From contig DCOH01000007.1 of NCBI GenBank assembly GCA_002322865.1, forward strand, positions 40,150 to 60,892: a stretch of DNA of 20,743 nucleotides, read 5' to 3'. The stretch comes from Sphingobacterium sp. UBA1575. Its GTDB lineage: Bacteria; Bacteroidota; Bacteroidia; Sphingobacteriales; Sphingobacteriaceae. Position 1 is the first letter of the stretch; every line of letters starts with the position of its first letter. A program made the translations under genes and the position numbers. The notes under the pieces are model-generated. The model worked only from the letters and a program-made list of their open reading frames with translations. It searched no databases and was not told the DNA's origin. Positions 1-8,166 of the stretch are shown in pieces.

Positions 1-17
1 CGTTCCTCGCAATGACG
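1..17. repeat. Possible end of a REP-like intergenic repeat
   Basis: The reverse complement of these bases reads CGTCATTGCGAGGAACG. This resembles the start of a widespread dispersed intergenic repeat (CGTCATTGCGAGG...AAGCAATC) that I recall from many bacterial genomes. It lies just downstream of ilvE, where such elements usually sit. The window edge cuts it, so neither its extent nor a second arm can be seen. Confidence 0.3.
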
Positions 18-26
18 TGAATAACC

Positions 27-1097
27 CTACTTCACTATAAAATTCCAGCCAAATGGATCTTCGATCCTACCATATCTTAAATCATTCAAATAATTCAATA
101 CCTTATTTGAAAATTCTCTTCCTTCAACCGGAGGAAGACTATAATCCGTACCTTCAAATCCAATACGATCAATATGCGTAATGGTCGCTGCGGTACCTGC
201 CGCAAAAGCCTCTGTCACTTTCCCTTCTTTAATTCCATCGATCAACTCTTGAACAGAAACCTTACGCTGCTCGGCCTTATATCCCCATTTTTCAGCCAAT
301 TCCATAATCGTTCTGCGTGTAACTCCATGCAAAATAGTATCCCCATGAGGCGTAATAATCGTATCCCCAATCCGGAAGATCAAATTCGCTGTTCCAGCTT
401 CTTCTATGTACTTATGTTCAAGCGCATCTGTCCACATAATCTGATCATAACCCTCATCGTTTGCTAATTGGGTAGGATATAGCGATAACGCATAATTCCC
501 AGCATTTTTAGAAAAACCTACACCACCTTCAGCGGCACGTGTATAATGCGTTTCCACTTTTAAACTGATCGGTTTGCTGTAGTAAGCCCCAACCGGACAA
601 GTGATAATAATGAATTTGTATGATTTTGATGGATGTACGCCCAATGCCGCTTCAGTCGCAAACATAAAAGGACGAATGTATAGGGAAGTTCCACCTACGG
701 CAGGAACCCAATCTCTATCCACATCCAATAATTTTTTTAATCCATCCATGAAGATCTCTTCCGGAACCTCTGGCATCTGTAAACGAGCAGCTGATTTATT
801 GAATCTTTCCCAGTTTTTATCCGGACGGAAAATACTTACCGTACCATCTTCAAACTTATATCCTTTGATCCCTTCAAAAATAGCTTGACCATAGTGCAGT
901 GCAGACATGGAAGGGCTTACAGAAAGGTCTCCATAAGGCACAATGCTTACATCTTCCCATTTGCCATTGTCGTAGTTGGCTACGAGCATGTGATCAGACA
1001 TGATCTGTCCGAATTTTAAATTGTTAAAGTCTACCTGCGAGAGTCTTGATTGTGTTACTGGCTCTACGCGAAATGAAATTTGTTCTGTCGCGCTCAT
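27..1097 (-). CDS. ilvE: Branched-chain amino acid aminotransferase
   Basis: This PLP enzyme transfers the amino group between leucine, isoleucine or valine and 2-oxoglutarate, the last step of branched-chain amino acid synthesis, in the cytoplasm. The 356-aa product is a fold-type IV aminotransferase. The likely PLP lysine is K197, in GFSKNAGNYA, followed by the family stretch with EEAGTANLIF. The SLYIRPF and GVHPSK segments and the length fit the longer BCAT type also found in eukaryotes. The ATG at 1097 starts MSATEQISFR and follows an A/T-rich leader. No other ilv gene is in view, so it seems monocistronic. A TAATTTTG match about 35 nt upstream and inverted repeats behind it (1148-1198) may form its control region. 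Family assignment is firm; substrate preference is inferred from the family. Confidence 0.95.
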   Translation of the reverse strand: MSATEQISFRVEPVTQSRLSQVDFNNLKFGQIMSDHMLVANYDNGKWEDVSIVPYGDLSVSPSMSALHYGQAIFEGIKGYKFEDGTVSIFRPDKNWERFNKSAARLQMPEVPEEIFMDGLKKLLDVDRDWVPAVGGTSLYIRPFMFATEAALGVHPSKSYKFIIITCPVGAYYSKPISLKVETHYTRAAEGGVGFSKNAGNYALSLYPTQLANDEGYDQIMWTDALEHKYIEEAGTANLIFRIGDTIITPHGDTILHGVTRRTIMELAEKWGYKAEQRKVSVQELIDGIKEGKVTEAFAAGTAATITHIDRIGFEGTDYSLPPVEGREFSNKVLNYLNDLRYGRIEDPFGWNFIVK

Positions 1098-1131
1098 ATC
1101 TTAATTGATTGTTTTCGTTCTGCAAGTTAGG

Positions 1132-1139
1132 CAAAATTA
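1132..1139 (-). promoter_or_regulatory. Candidate -7 promoter element for ilvE
   Basis: On the minus strand this reads TAATTTTG, matching the Bacteroidota -7 consensus TAnnTTTG. It lies 35 nt before the ilvE start codon, leaving a leader of about 25-30 nt. No TTTG box is visible at the usual -33 spacing. Six fixed bases recur by chance in AT-rich DNA, so this is only a candidate. Confidence 0.3.
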
Positions 1140-1147
1140 TTAAAATC

Positions 1148-1198
1148 CATACATTGTATGTTTTCCTATTCAGCACTGTATAGTGTTTGCTATACAGT
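1148..1198. promoter_or_regulatory. Two inverted repeats upstream of ilvE
   Basis: The first, CATACA-T-TGTATG (1148-1160), is a perfect 6-bp inverted repeat with a one-base centre. The second, ACTGTATAG (1175-1183) and CTATACAGT (1190-1198), has perfect 9-bp arms six bases apart. If the candidate -7 element at 1132-1139 is real, the first would fall between -7 and -33 and the second just upstream, as expected for operators of a dimeric regulator. No T-tract follows, so terminators are unlikely. The function is inferred from symmetry and position. Confidence 0.35.
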
Positions 1199-1221
1199 TT
1201 AGTATTTATACCTAAAAAATC

Positions 1222-1235
1222 ATTGGTTAACCAAT
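1222..1235. repeat. 14-bp perfect palindrome ATTGGTTAACCAAT
   Basis: A perfect 14-bp palindrome without a loop lies in the intergenic region between ilvE and the GH3 gene. A weaker pair, TCGGTA (1236-1241) and TACCGA (1254-1259), lies next to it. It could be a protein-binding site for ilvE (minus strand) or for the candidate small ORF at 1298 (plus strand). No function can be assigned. Confidence 0.35.
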
Positions 1236-1297
1236 TCGGTATGGTATTTGGATTACCGACCCGCAACTAACAACTTAAAGTTAACTAACAAAGGGTC

Positions 1298-1408
1298 ATG
1301 GAAAGGAAATTAACAAACTTTAATAATTATGAAACCAAAGAGGTAGCAGGATGGAAATTCATCTTAGGTTTTTTTGTGTTTCTTTATAAAACAGCTATTC
1401 GTCCTTAA
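1298..1408 (+). CDS. Candidate 36-aa small membrane protein
   Basis: An ATG at 1298 opens a 36-codon frame ending in TAA at 1406-1408. The peptide has a polar, charged start (MERKLTNFNN), then GWKFILGFFVFLYK, hydrophobic enough for one short membrane segment, and a basic end (AIRP). AAGGG lies 2 nt before the ATG, closer than a usual ribosome site. It fills an otherwise empty 351-bp gap between ilvE and the convergent end of the GH3 gene. I do not recognise the peptide. The frame could be chance, as nothing but its composition and position supports it. Confidence 0.3.
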   Translation: MERKLTNFNNYETKEVAGWKFILGFFVFLYKTAIRP

Positions 1409-1448
1409 GGAATTGGACGATATTTAAGGGGTGAACCTCTAAAAATCA

Positions 1449-2966
1449 CTAACTATTTTTCATCAAATCAAGCAGAGGATCCAGATATTCTCTACTATTC
1501 GCTAATCTTGGGACTTTATTCTGTCCACCTAATTTACCTCTACTTTTCATCCATTTGTAGAAGGTTTCTTGCGGAGCATGATGAATAATTGGCTTATTCA
1601 AGGCCATATTCTTATGACGTTTAGCGTCATAATCTGAATTGATCTCCCGAAGGGTATTATCCAAAATTTCACAGAATCTGTTAAAGTCTATCGGGTCTTT
1701 TTCAAACTCGATCACCCACTCATGAGCTCCGGCTTCCCCTTGTCTAAAATACACAGGTCCAGCCGTATAATCTTTTATGTTTGCTTCGGTGGCTAAACAA
1801 GCCGCCGCTAAAGCATGTTCCGCATTATCAACGATCACTTCTTCCCCAAAAGTATTGATGTATTGCTTGGTCCTTCCGGAAATCTGGAACCGATAAGGTG
1901 TGGTCGACGTAAATTTAATGGTGTCCCCAATCTTGTATCGCCATAATCCAGCATTCGTAGAAATAATCAACGCATAATTCTTCCCGATTTCTACTTCATG
2001 CAAGCCCAACGTTTTAGGATTCTCTTCGTGGATATTTTCCATCGGAAGGAATTCATAATAGATTCCATAATCCAACATCAATAAGAGGTCGTCGGAGTCC
2101 GACTGATCCTGGATCCCAAAATATCCTTCCGAAGCATTGTAGTTCTCCAGGTAATACATGCTATCCGAAGGGATCAATCTTTTGAACTGTTCTTTATAAG
2201 GTTTGAAACTGACACCACCATGTCCATAGAATTCCAGGTTCGGCCAAACTTCCAAGAGGTTATCTTTCCCGGTAAGCTCCAGGATGCGGTTCGCCATGAC
2301 AATGTTCCAGGTCGGAACACCCGCCAAAGAAGTAACATTTTCCTTAATGGTGATCTCCGCAATCTGAGCAATCTTTTCCTCAAAATTAGGATTTAGGGTC
2401 ACTTCAAGCGTTGGTGTCCTTTTAAATTCTGCCCAAAAGGGAAGATTTCGGATCAATATCGAGGATAAGTCCCCATAATAGGAATCAGGACTGAAATTGT
2501 TGATTTGGGAGGAACCACCAATAACTACGGATTTTCCAGTGAAGACTTTATTCTCTGGCTTATTATGGCAATAGATGGAAAGCATGTCCTTTCCGCCTTG
2601 GTAATGGCATTCTTCTAATGCTTCAATACTTACAGGGATAAATTTACTGCGGTCAGAAGTAGTGCCCGAGCTTTTTGCGAACCATTTGATATCTGATGGC
2701 CAAAGGATGTTTTGTTCGCCTTTGATCATCCGGTCCACATAACCTTTGATGTCATCATAATCCTGGATCGGTACTCTTCTTTTGTATTCATCTGGCGTAA
2801 AAATGCTATTGTAGCCGTATTTTTTACCCCATTCTGTAGCTTCTGCGGCTGAAATCAAACTCTGGAACCACTCATCCTGTACATCATGGGGATATTTCAT
2901 GAACAACTCAATCTGATGAATGCGTTTTTTCATGATCCAGGTAAAAAGTGAGTTCAGTAAAGCCAT
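1449..2966 (-). CDS. GH3-family protein (GH3 auxin-responsive promoter family)
   Basis: The 505-aa product belongs to the GH3 family, which in plants adenylates a carboxylic acid such as indole acetate or jasmonate and joins it to an amino acid. Visible are the phosphate-binding motif SSGTTSDRSK (residues 99-108), the YNASEGYFG nucleotide motif (276-284) and LWRYKIGD (341-349), in the order expected of the ANL-like adenylating fold. Length is usual for the short bacterial forms, and there is no signal peptide. It is the last gene of a minus-strand operon, 22 bp behind lptB. The bacterial substrate is unknown; envelope or lipid-related chemistry can only be guessed from the neighbour. Membership of the family is firm, the reaction is inferred. 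Confidence 0.88.
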   Translation of the reverse strand: MALLNSLFTWIMKKRIHQIELFMKYPHDVQDEWFQSLISAAEATEWGKKYGYNSIFTPDEYKRRVPIQDYDDIKGYVDRMIKGEQNILWPSDIKWFAKSSGTTSDRSKFIPVSIEALEECHYQGGKDMLSIYCHNKPENKVFTGKSVVIGGSSQINNFSPDSYYGDLSSILIRNLPFWAEFKRTPTLEVTLNPNFEEKIAQIAEITIKENVTSLAGVPTWNIVMANRILELTGKDNLLEVWPNLEFYGHGGVSFKPYKEQFKRLIPSDSMYYLENYNASEGYFGIQDQSDSDDLLLMLDYGIYYEFLPMENIHEENPKTLGLHEVEIGKNYALIISTNAGLWRYKIGDTIKFTSTTPYRFQISGRTKQYINTFGEEVIVDNAEHALAAACLATEANIKDYTAGPVYFRQGEAGAHEWVIEFEKDPIDFNRFCEILDNTLREINSDYDAKRHKNMALNKPIIHHAPQETFYKWMKSRGKLGGQNKVPRLANSREYLDPLLDLMKNS

Positions 2967-2988
2967 AGTGTATTGCCGAAAGCTAAAT

Positions 2989-3723
2989 TTAGAATTTTTT
3001 TCTTCTCAATTCAAAATGTCTACCCAAATAGAATTTACGCGCAAGTTCATTGTTCGCGATTTCTTCGGGTGTTCCAGTTAACATGATCTTACCTTCGGTA
3101 AGGAGATATGCCCTATCCGTAATGGAAAGGGTTTCTTGTACGTTATGGTCAGTAATAAGGATACCGATGTTTCTGGTCTTTAATTTTGCGACGATGGTTT
3201 GGATCTCTTCCACGGCGATCGGGTCGACCCCTGCAAAAGGCTCATCCAATAGAATGAAGCTCGGGTTTGCGGCCAAAGCTCGAGCAATTTCTGTCCGACG
3301 TCTTTCTCCACCCGATAATAGATCCCCACGGTTCTTACGAACGCGGTGCAAACTGAATTCGGTAAGTAATTCTTCCAGTTTTTCCTTGCGTTCGGCTTTA
3401 TTGGGGTAATGGATTTCCAATACCGCCATAATGTTGTTCTCCACAGATAACTTACGGAAAACCGAAGCTTCTTGAGCCAAATAACCAATACCGCGTTGCG
3501 CACGTTTGTACATCGCATCCTGGGTGATTTCAAGATCATCTAAGTACACATGCCCATCATTGGGCTTGATCAATCCCACGATCATATAGAAAGAGGTGGT
3601 TTTACCGGCTCCGTTGGGGCCTAATAAACCAACGATCTCCCCTTGTTCAACGTGGAAGGAAACATCATTAACAACAGTACGTTGTTTGTATTTTTTGATG
3701 AGATGTTCTGCTCTAAGAATCAT
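2989..3723 (-). CDS. lptB: LPS export ABC transporter ATP-binding protein LptB
   Basis: LptB is the cytoplasmic ATPase that, with LptF and LptG, drives lipopolysaccharide from the inner membrane onto the Lpt bridge to the outer membrane. The 244-aa product has Walker A GPNGAGKT (35-42), Q-loop Q84, signature LSGGE (136-140), Walker B ending FILLDE (E161 catalytic) and the H-loop histidine H193. The SFYMIVGLIKP segment after Walker A is typical of LptB rather than of other ABC ATPases. It starts 29 bp after the recJ stop and ends 22 bp before the GH3 start, so the three are probably cotranscribed. LptF/G are not in this window. Confidence 0.93.
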   Translation of the reverse strand: MILRAEHLIKKYKQRTVVNDVSFHVEQGEIVGLLGPNGAGKTTSFYMIVGLIKPNDGHVYLDDLEITQDAMYKRAQRGIGYLAQEASVFRKLSVENNIMAVLEIHYPNKAERKEKLEELLTEFSLHRVRKNRGDLLSGGERRRTEIARALAANPSFILLDEPFAGVDPIAVEEIQTIVAKLKTRNIGILITDHNVQETLSITDRAYLLTEGKIMLTGTPEEIANNELARKFYLGRHFELRRKKF

Positions 3724-3752
3724 GTGTTATTCCTTTATCTGCAAAGATATTT

Positions 3753-5453
3753 TTAAAATTTTATTGCCTTTACATTTAATTGCAAATTCTTTTTCCCGCG
3801 CCAATTATTTTCCTCGATCGAGTAACAGATGTCGATTGGCTGTCCGGAATTGATCTGATCCACAAATTCGCCAAGTCCAAAACCGATACAATCGTACGTA
3901 ATGGAATCGGTTTGTTTGACGGAAAATTTCAAATGTATACCTCCTACAATATAGGCGGGATAAGCAAAAGTAACCTTCTTCGTCAAAAAGATTGGCGCTT
4001 CATTCTGCGGGCCGTAAGGCTCAAACTGGCGCAGCAATCTGAAAAACTTCGTATCAATATCGTTAAAATTGATTTCTTTTTCAATTAAAACTTCTTGTTG
4101 TAGCATTTCTGGTTTAATAGTTCTGGATACCACCTGTTCGAATCGTTCCTGAAAAAGGGTGACATTTTCGGTCGGCATGGTCAATCCTGCGGCATATTTA
4201 TGTCCTCCAAATTGATCCAATAGATCAGCACACTCGCTCAAAGCTTCATAAAGGTCGAATCCAACGACGGAACGTGCGGATCCCGCGATATGTCCATTCG
4301 TTCGGGTTAAGATAATGGTCGGACGGTAATATTTCTCAGTTAATCTGGAGGCTACTATACCAATCACGCCCTTATGCCAATCTTCTTTATACAGCACGGT
4401 GGTCTTGCGCTGTTGAAGGACGGAGTTGTCGTTCAATAATCGTAAAGCTTCCTCCGTTATATTTAAATCAAACTCCTTACGGGCATTGTTTTGATCATCA
4501 ATATTGAGTGAAAATTCCTTTGATTCTTTCAAGGATTTGGAAATCAGTAATTGAACGGCATCCTTCGCATGGTCGATCCGTCCAGCAGCATTGATCCGTG
4601 GTCCGATCTGGAAAACAATATCGTTCACCGAAAAGGTTCCGGTTTTGTTGCTGGAGAGATCAATTAAGGCTTTTAACCCAAAAGAAGGGTTGCTGTTTAG
4701 TTTCTTAAGTCCAAAATGTGTTAAGAGACGGTTTTCGCCCGTAATCGGAACGATATCCGAAGCAATACTTACGGCTACGAGATCCAGGTATTGGTAGGCG
4801 AGCTCCATATCCATCTTGTTCTGAAGGATAAATGCCTGAACGATCTTAAAACCAATCCCACAACCGGATAATTCTTTATAAGGATAAGGGCAATCTGACC
4901 GCTTAGGGTCCAATATGGCAAATGCATTCGGCAGCTGATCACCGGGTAAATGGTGGTCGCCGATGATGAAATCAATGCCCTTACTATTGGCATAATCAAT
5001 CTTGTCGTTTGCTTTGATACCACAGTCCAGGGCAATGATCAAGCTGAAACCATTGGCTTCGGCATAGTCGATCCCTTGGGTAGAAATACCGTAGCCTTCA
5101 CTATAACGGTCTGGTATATAATATTCCATGCCGGAGTTAAAATTCCGGAAGAAACTGTACACTACCGATACGGCCGTCGTTCCATCAACGTCATAATCGC
5201 CATAGATCAATATCTTTTCCTTATTCCCGATAGCTCTTTCGATGCGTTCTATAGCCTTGTCCATATCTTTCATCAAGAAGGGATCAAGTAGGAGTGAAAG
5301 GGAAGGTCGGAAGAATTCTTTGGCCTGATCGAAAGTCTCTACGTTTCTGTTGATTAAGAGTTCTGCTATGATGGGGTTTATGCCAAGCTCCTGTTGGAGC
5401 TTATCGGTTTTATCTGTATTCTTTTTTGGTTTCAGGACCCACCTTTTTTGCAT
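3753..5453 (-). CDS. recJ: Single-stranded-DNA-specific exonuclease RecJ
   Basis: RecJ degrades single-stranded DNA from the 5' end in RecF-type recombination, base excision and mismatch repair. I chose the ATG at 5453 (MQKRWVLKPKK, 566 aa), the usual start in this phylum. An in-frame ATG at 5486 would add 11 residues (MYIYTLFRGKD) that do not look like RecJ. The DHH phosphoesterase motifs are present: YGDYDVDG (84-91), ALDCG (141-145) and GDHH (165-168, the metal-binding DHH), then a DHHA1 domain with GGHKYAAG and a C-terminal OB-like domain. It is the first gene of recJ-lptB-GH3. Its upstream region is shared with the divergent hydrolase gene at 5520. Confidence 0.95.
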   Translation of the reverse strand: MQKRWVLKPKKNTDKTDKLQQELGINPIIAELLINRNVETFDQAKEFFRPSLSLLLDPFLMKDMDKAIERIERAIGNKEKILIYGDYDVDGTTAVSVVYSFFRNFNSGMEYYIPDRYSEGYGISTQGIDYAEANGFSLIIALDCGIKANDKIDYANSKGIDFIIGDHHLPGDQLPNAFAILDPKRSDCPYPYKELSGCGIGFKIVQAFILQNKMDMELAYQYLDLVAVSIASDIVPITGENRLLTHFGLKKLNSNPSFGLKALIDLSSNKTGTFSVNDIVFQIGPRINAAGRIDHAKDAVQLLISKSLKESKEFSLNIDDQNNARKEFDLNITEEALRLLNDNSVLQQRKTTVLYKEDWHKGVIGIVASRLTEKYYRPTIILTRTNGHIAGSARSVVGFDLYEALSECADLLDQFGGHKYAAGLTMPTENVTLFQERFEQVVSRTIKPEMLQQEVLIEKEINFNDIDTKFFRLLRQFEPYGPQNEAPIFLTKKVTFAYPAYIVGGIHLKFSVKQTDSITYDCIGFGLGEFVDQINSGQPIDICYSIEENNWRGKKNLQLNVKAIKF

Positions 5454-5460
5454 ATCTTTG
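5453..5460 (+). promoter_or_regulatory. Candidate -7 element for the MBL hydrolase gene
   Basis: TATCTTTG matches TAnnTTTG and lies 59 nt before the ATG at 5520, overlapping the start codon of recJ on the other strand. The nearest TTG upstream is about 24 nt away, slightly beyond usual spacing. Candidate only. Confidence 0.35.
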
Positions 5461-5506
5461 CCTCTAAATAACGTGTAAATATACATTTTCTAGCGCTACT
5501 TACCTA

Positions 5507-5514
5507 CAAACATA
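5507..5514 (-). promoter_or_regulatory. Candidate -7 element for the recJ operon
   Basis: On the minus strand this reads TATGTTTG, matching TAnnTTTG, 53 nt before the recJ start. No clear -33 TTTG is visible. If both this site and 5453-5460 are used, the two divergent transcripts overlap at their 5' ends by a few tens of bases. Confidence 0.28.
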
Positions 5515-5519
5515 TATAA

Positions 5520-6299
5520 ATGGCGAAAGCATATTCATTATTTGAGGGTTCTTATTCTGTCGATTCCAGTAAAAAATTTATTCCATTTGATCCCAAAAAA
5601 GATGATCCGAAAGACAGGCCGGGTTCATTGTTCGTGCATGTACATCCTTTTCTTATCGAAACTTCCGATGGTCTGATTGTATTGGATACAGGATTAGGAT
5701 TGAGAAACGAGAAGGATGAATTGATCATCCATGAAAATATTAAAAAATTAGGCTTCTCGCCAAACGATGTGCGGTACGTATTGATGTCCCATCTGCATAA
5801 GGATCATGCTGGTGGTATGGTGGATATTAAAGATGGCGTAAAACGCCTTGCATTTCCCAATGCGGAGTATGTGATCCAGGAGCAAGAGTGGGAGTATGCT
5901 TACAGTACCGAGTCCTCATCCTACAAGACGGAGGTCTTCGATGTGTTACAACGCAGTGGAAACATACTTTTTGTGAATGGTGATGGGCAGTTGACACCAG
6001 AGATCAGCTATGAACTTTCCAGTGGGCATAGTAAATACCATCAGGTATTCCATGTGTTGGCGGATGGTAAGAACTACTTTTTCGGTGGTGATGAGTTGCC
6101 GGAACCGGAAGAGATCTTCCGAAGCTTCATTGCCAAATACGATTATGACGGTCGTAGGGCGAGGGATCTTCGCGCACAATATTGGGCAGAGGGTGCACCA
6201 GCAGGTTGGATTTACCTGTTCTATCATTCTAAGAACATCAGCGTAGGGAAGCCAGAGCAGAAACCGGATGGGACCTATAAGATTGTTACAGCCGAATAA
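5520..6299 (+). CDS. MBL-fold metallohydrolase
   Basis: The 259-aa product is a metallo-beta-lactamase-fold hydrolase with a full two-metal site: HLHKDH (91-96), H170 in SSGHSKYH, D191 in FGGDE, and a late histidine in YLFYHSKN. LDTGLG (55-60) marks the first aspartate region. No signal peptide is seen, so it should be cytoplasmic. Overall layout resembles the lactonase-like branch (AHL lactonase relatives), but these motifs do not fix the substrate, which could be a lactone, thioester or other ester. It diverges from recJ and has 76 bp before khtT on the same strand, so it may be a single-gene unit. Fold is firm, substrate unknown. Confidence 0.9.
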   Translation: MAKAYSLFEGSYSVDSSKKFIPFDPKKDDPKDRPGSLFVHVHPFLIETSDGLIVLDTGLGLRNEKDELIIHENIKKLGFSPNDVRYVLMSHLHKDHAGGMVDIKDGVKRLAFPNAEYVIQEQEWEYAYSTESSSYKTEVFDVLQRSGNILFVNGDGQLTPEISYELSSGHSKYHQVFHVLADGKNYFFGGDELPEPEEIFRSFIAKYDYDGRRARDLRAQYWAEGAPAGWIYLFYHSKNISVGKPEQKPDGTYKIVTAE

Positions 6300-6375
6300 T
6301 CACGAGAATTTATTATATTTATAAACAAGGTTTGTTTAAATTATTTAATTTTTATTTAAAATACAACGTTTAATC

Positions 6376-6855
6376 ATGTCGATAGTTAGAGAAAGTGACC
6401 TAATTGGTATTGGCAAAAAATACCAGATTGAGACGGAGGCTGGAGACAACATGGTTGTCGTTATCCATGATGATGGTCGTCGGGAATTATACCGGCACGA
6501 AGATGAAGATAACGAAACCCATTGTGTCATGACTCTTTCTGACGAGGAGTCTAGACAAGTTGCCGGCATTCTTGGCGGTTTATCCTATAAACCAAAAGCA
6601 TTAGAAACGATAGAAGTAGCATTAGATGATTTAAGGATTGAATGGTATAAGGTGGAACCAAGCAACGATGGTGTGAATAAAAGCATCGGCCAATTGGAGG
6701 TTCGCCAGCGTACTGGGGCTTCTATCATCGCGGCCATCCGTGAAGAAGAAACCATCATTAATCCAGGACCAGATTATGTGATCACCCCAGGTACTACACT
6801 GGTTATTGCTGGAAAGCTAAAAAACATCAAATTATTAAAAGAAATCTTACTGTAA
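6376..6855 (+). CDS. khtT: K+/H+ antiporter regulatory subunit KhtT (TrkA-C domain)
   Basis: KhtT is the soluble cytoplasmic regulator that binds nucleotide and gates the KhtU antiporter. The 159-aa product strongly resembles my recollection of Bacillus KhtT: GIGKKYQIET (11-20), VIHDDGRRELYR (29-40) and AGILGGLSYKP (63-73) in the N-terminal half. A RCK_C/TrkA_C ligand-binding domain follows (about 77-159), with PGPDYVITPGTTLVIAG near the end. The ATG at 6376 is preceded by a very AT-rich leader. The khtU gene begins 9 bp after the stop, so the two are surely cotranscribed. Family and partner are firm; the exact cation (K+ or Na+) is inferred. Confidence 0.9.
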   Translation: MSIVRESDLIGIGKKYQIETEAGDNMVVVIHDDGRRELYRHEDEDNETHCVMTLSDEESRQVAGILGGLSYKPKALETIEVALDDLRIEWYKVEPSNDGVNKSIGQLEVRQRTGASIIAAIREEETIINPGPDYVITPGTTLVIAGKLKNIKLLKEILL

Positions 6856-6864
6856 TTTAATTCT

Positions 6865-8166
6865 ATGCACAATACCATTATTATAGAAATAGGAATCGCT
6901 GTTTTATTAGTTGCGTTAGTAGGTCTTTTGGCCAATAGACTTCGGTTTTCGGTTATTCCTTTTTTTATAGTGATCGGGATGGTGCTGGGAAATGAAAATT
7001 ACCCTGGTTTTGTAGGTGATTTATTGGCAAAAGTAAACCATGAGGGATTTACGCATGCTGTACAATCCACCTGGAAGTTCCTGACCTTCACAGAAAGTAA
7101 ACCTTTCATTGATTTCATGGGGCGCTTGGGCGTGTTGTTCTTGCTGTTCTATCTAGGGCTGGAATTTTCCGTTGGAAGGCTCATCAAATCCGGTAAATCC
7201 ATTGTAGCAGGGGGAACGATTTACGTATTGCTGAACTTTTTCTCCGGCCTATTGGTGGGGTGGATGATGCATCTGCCTTTTAAAGAGATGATGGTGCTTT
7301 GCGGGATCATGACGAGTTCTTCCACGGCGATCGTTGCTAAGGTTTTGACCGACCTGAAACGTACCGCCAACCCGGAAACAGAGGTAATTATGGGTATGAT
7401 CATGTTTGATGACCTATTTATTGCCATGCATATTTCTTTCCTTTCCGGATTGATCCTTACTGGTAGCGGATCGTTCTGGACTGTGGCGGGAACCTCTTTG
7501 TTGGCCCTCGGTTTCATCCTTTCTTTCCTGATTTTGGGAAGAAAATTAGTGCCCTTCATCGACAGATTATTACAGGATAAGTCTTCTGAACTATTCATTT
7601 TAGTTATCTTCAGTCTGTTGTTCTGTATCGCAGGTTTCTCCGAAACCATCCATGTGGCAGAGGCTATCGGAGCCTTAATGGCTGGTTTAGTATTCGCGGA
7701 TTCCAAATATCTAAAGAAGATTGAGAACATGGTCCTACCATTCAAAGATTTCTTTGGTGCGATGTTCTTTTTTAGTTTCGGTTTATCCATTGATATGTAC
7801 TCGCTTGGGGGTGCAGTAGGATGGGCGTGTTTCGCTGCAGGTATTACGGTAGTGTGTAATGTGGCGTCTGGTTATTTCGCTAGTAGGTTCTCCAACCTAA
7901 AAGCGAAAAATTCTGTAGATATCGGTTTTACCCTATCGGCGAGGGGAGAGTTCTCCATCATTATGGCGAACATCGGTAAGGCCGGTAAGTTGCTGCCGGT
8001 AATCCAATCTTTTGTAGTGGTGTATGTATTGATCCTGTCCATTATCTCTCCTTTGTTGACCAAGGAGTCCAGAAATATCTGGAATAAGCTGGCAGGGCAT
8101 GAGGCAGCCCCTAAAAAACCAAGAAAGAAACTCAGTGATTTAGAAGCTCCCTTGACCGACTCTTAA
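6865..8166 (+). CDS. khtU: Cation:proton antiporter KhtU (CPA2 family)
   Basis: This 433-aa inner-membrane protein exchanges K+ (or Na+) for protons and pairs with KhtT. It begins with a hydrophobic helix and has about a dozen membrane segments across most of its length. CPA2 features include FLLFYLGLEFS (loop after the early helices), GIMTSSSTAIVAK and IMFDDLF in the core, and FFFSFGLSID, FTLSARGEFS and ANIGKAG later. The last 35 residues are cytoplasmic, basic and proline-rich. It lacks the long C-terminal RCK domain of KefB/KefC, and khtT supplies that function separately. Its TAA interlocks with the era stop codon on the opposite strand. Confidence 0.9.
   Translation: MHNTIIIEIGIAVLLVALVGLLANRLRFSVIPFFIVIGMVLGNENYPGFVGDLLAKVNHEGFTHAVQSTWKFLTFTESKPFIDFMGRLGVLFLLFYLGLEFSVGRLIKSGKSIVAGGTIYVLLNFFSGLLVGWMMHLPFKEMMVLCGIMTSSSTAIVAKVLTDLKRTANPETEVIMGMIMFDDLFIAMHISFLSGLILTGSGSFWTVAGTSLLALGFILSFLILGRKLVPFIDRLLQDKSSELFILVIFSLLFCIAGFSETIHVAEAIGALMAGLVFADSKYLKKIENMVLPFKDFFGAMFFFSFGLSIDMYSLGGAVGWACFAAGITVVCNVASGYFASRFSNLKAKNSVDIGFTLSARGEFSIIMANIGKAGKLLPVIQSFVVVYVLILSIISPLLTKESRNIWNKLAGHEAAPKKPRKKLSDLEAPLTDS

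Noticed and set aside
6322..6338. TAAACAA-GGT-TTGTTTA inverted repeat before khtT considered as a terminator
   Set aside because: The stem is only AT-rich with 7 bp and a 3-nt loop, and no T-tract follows directly. It could be an operator but is too weak to list.
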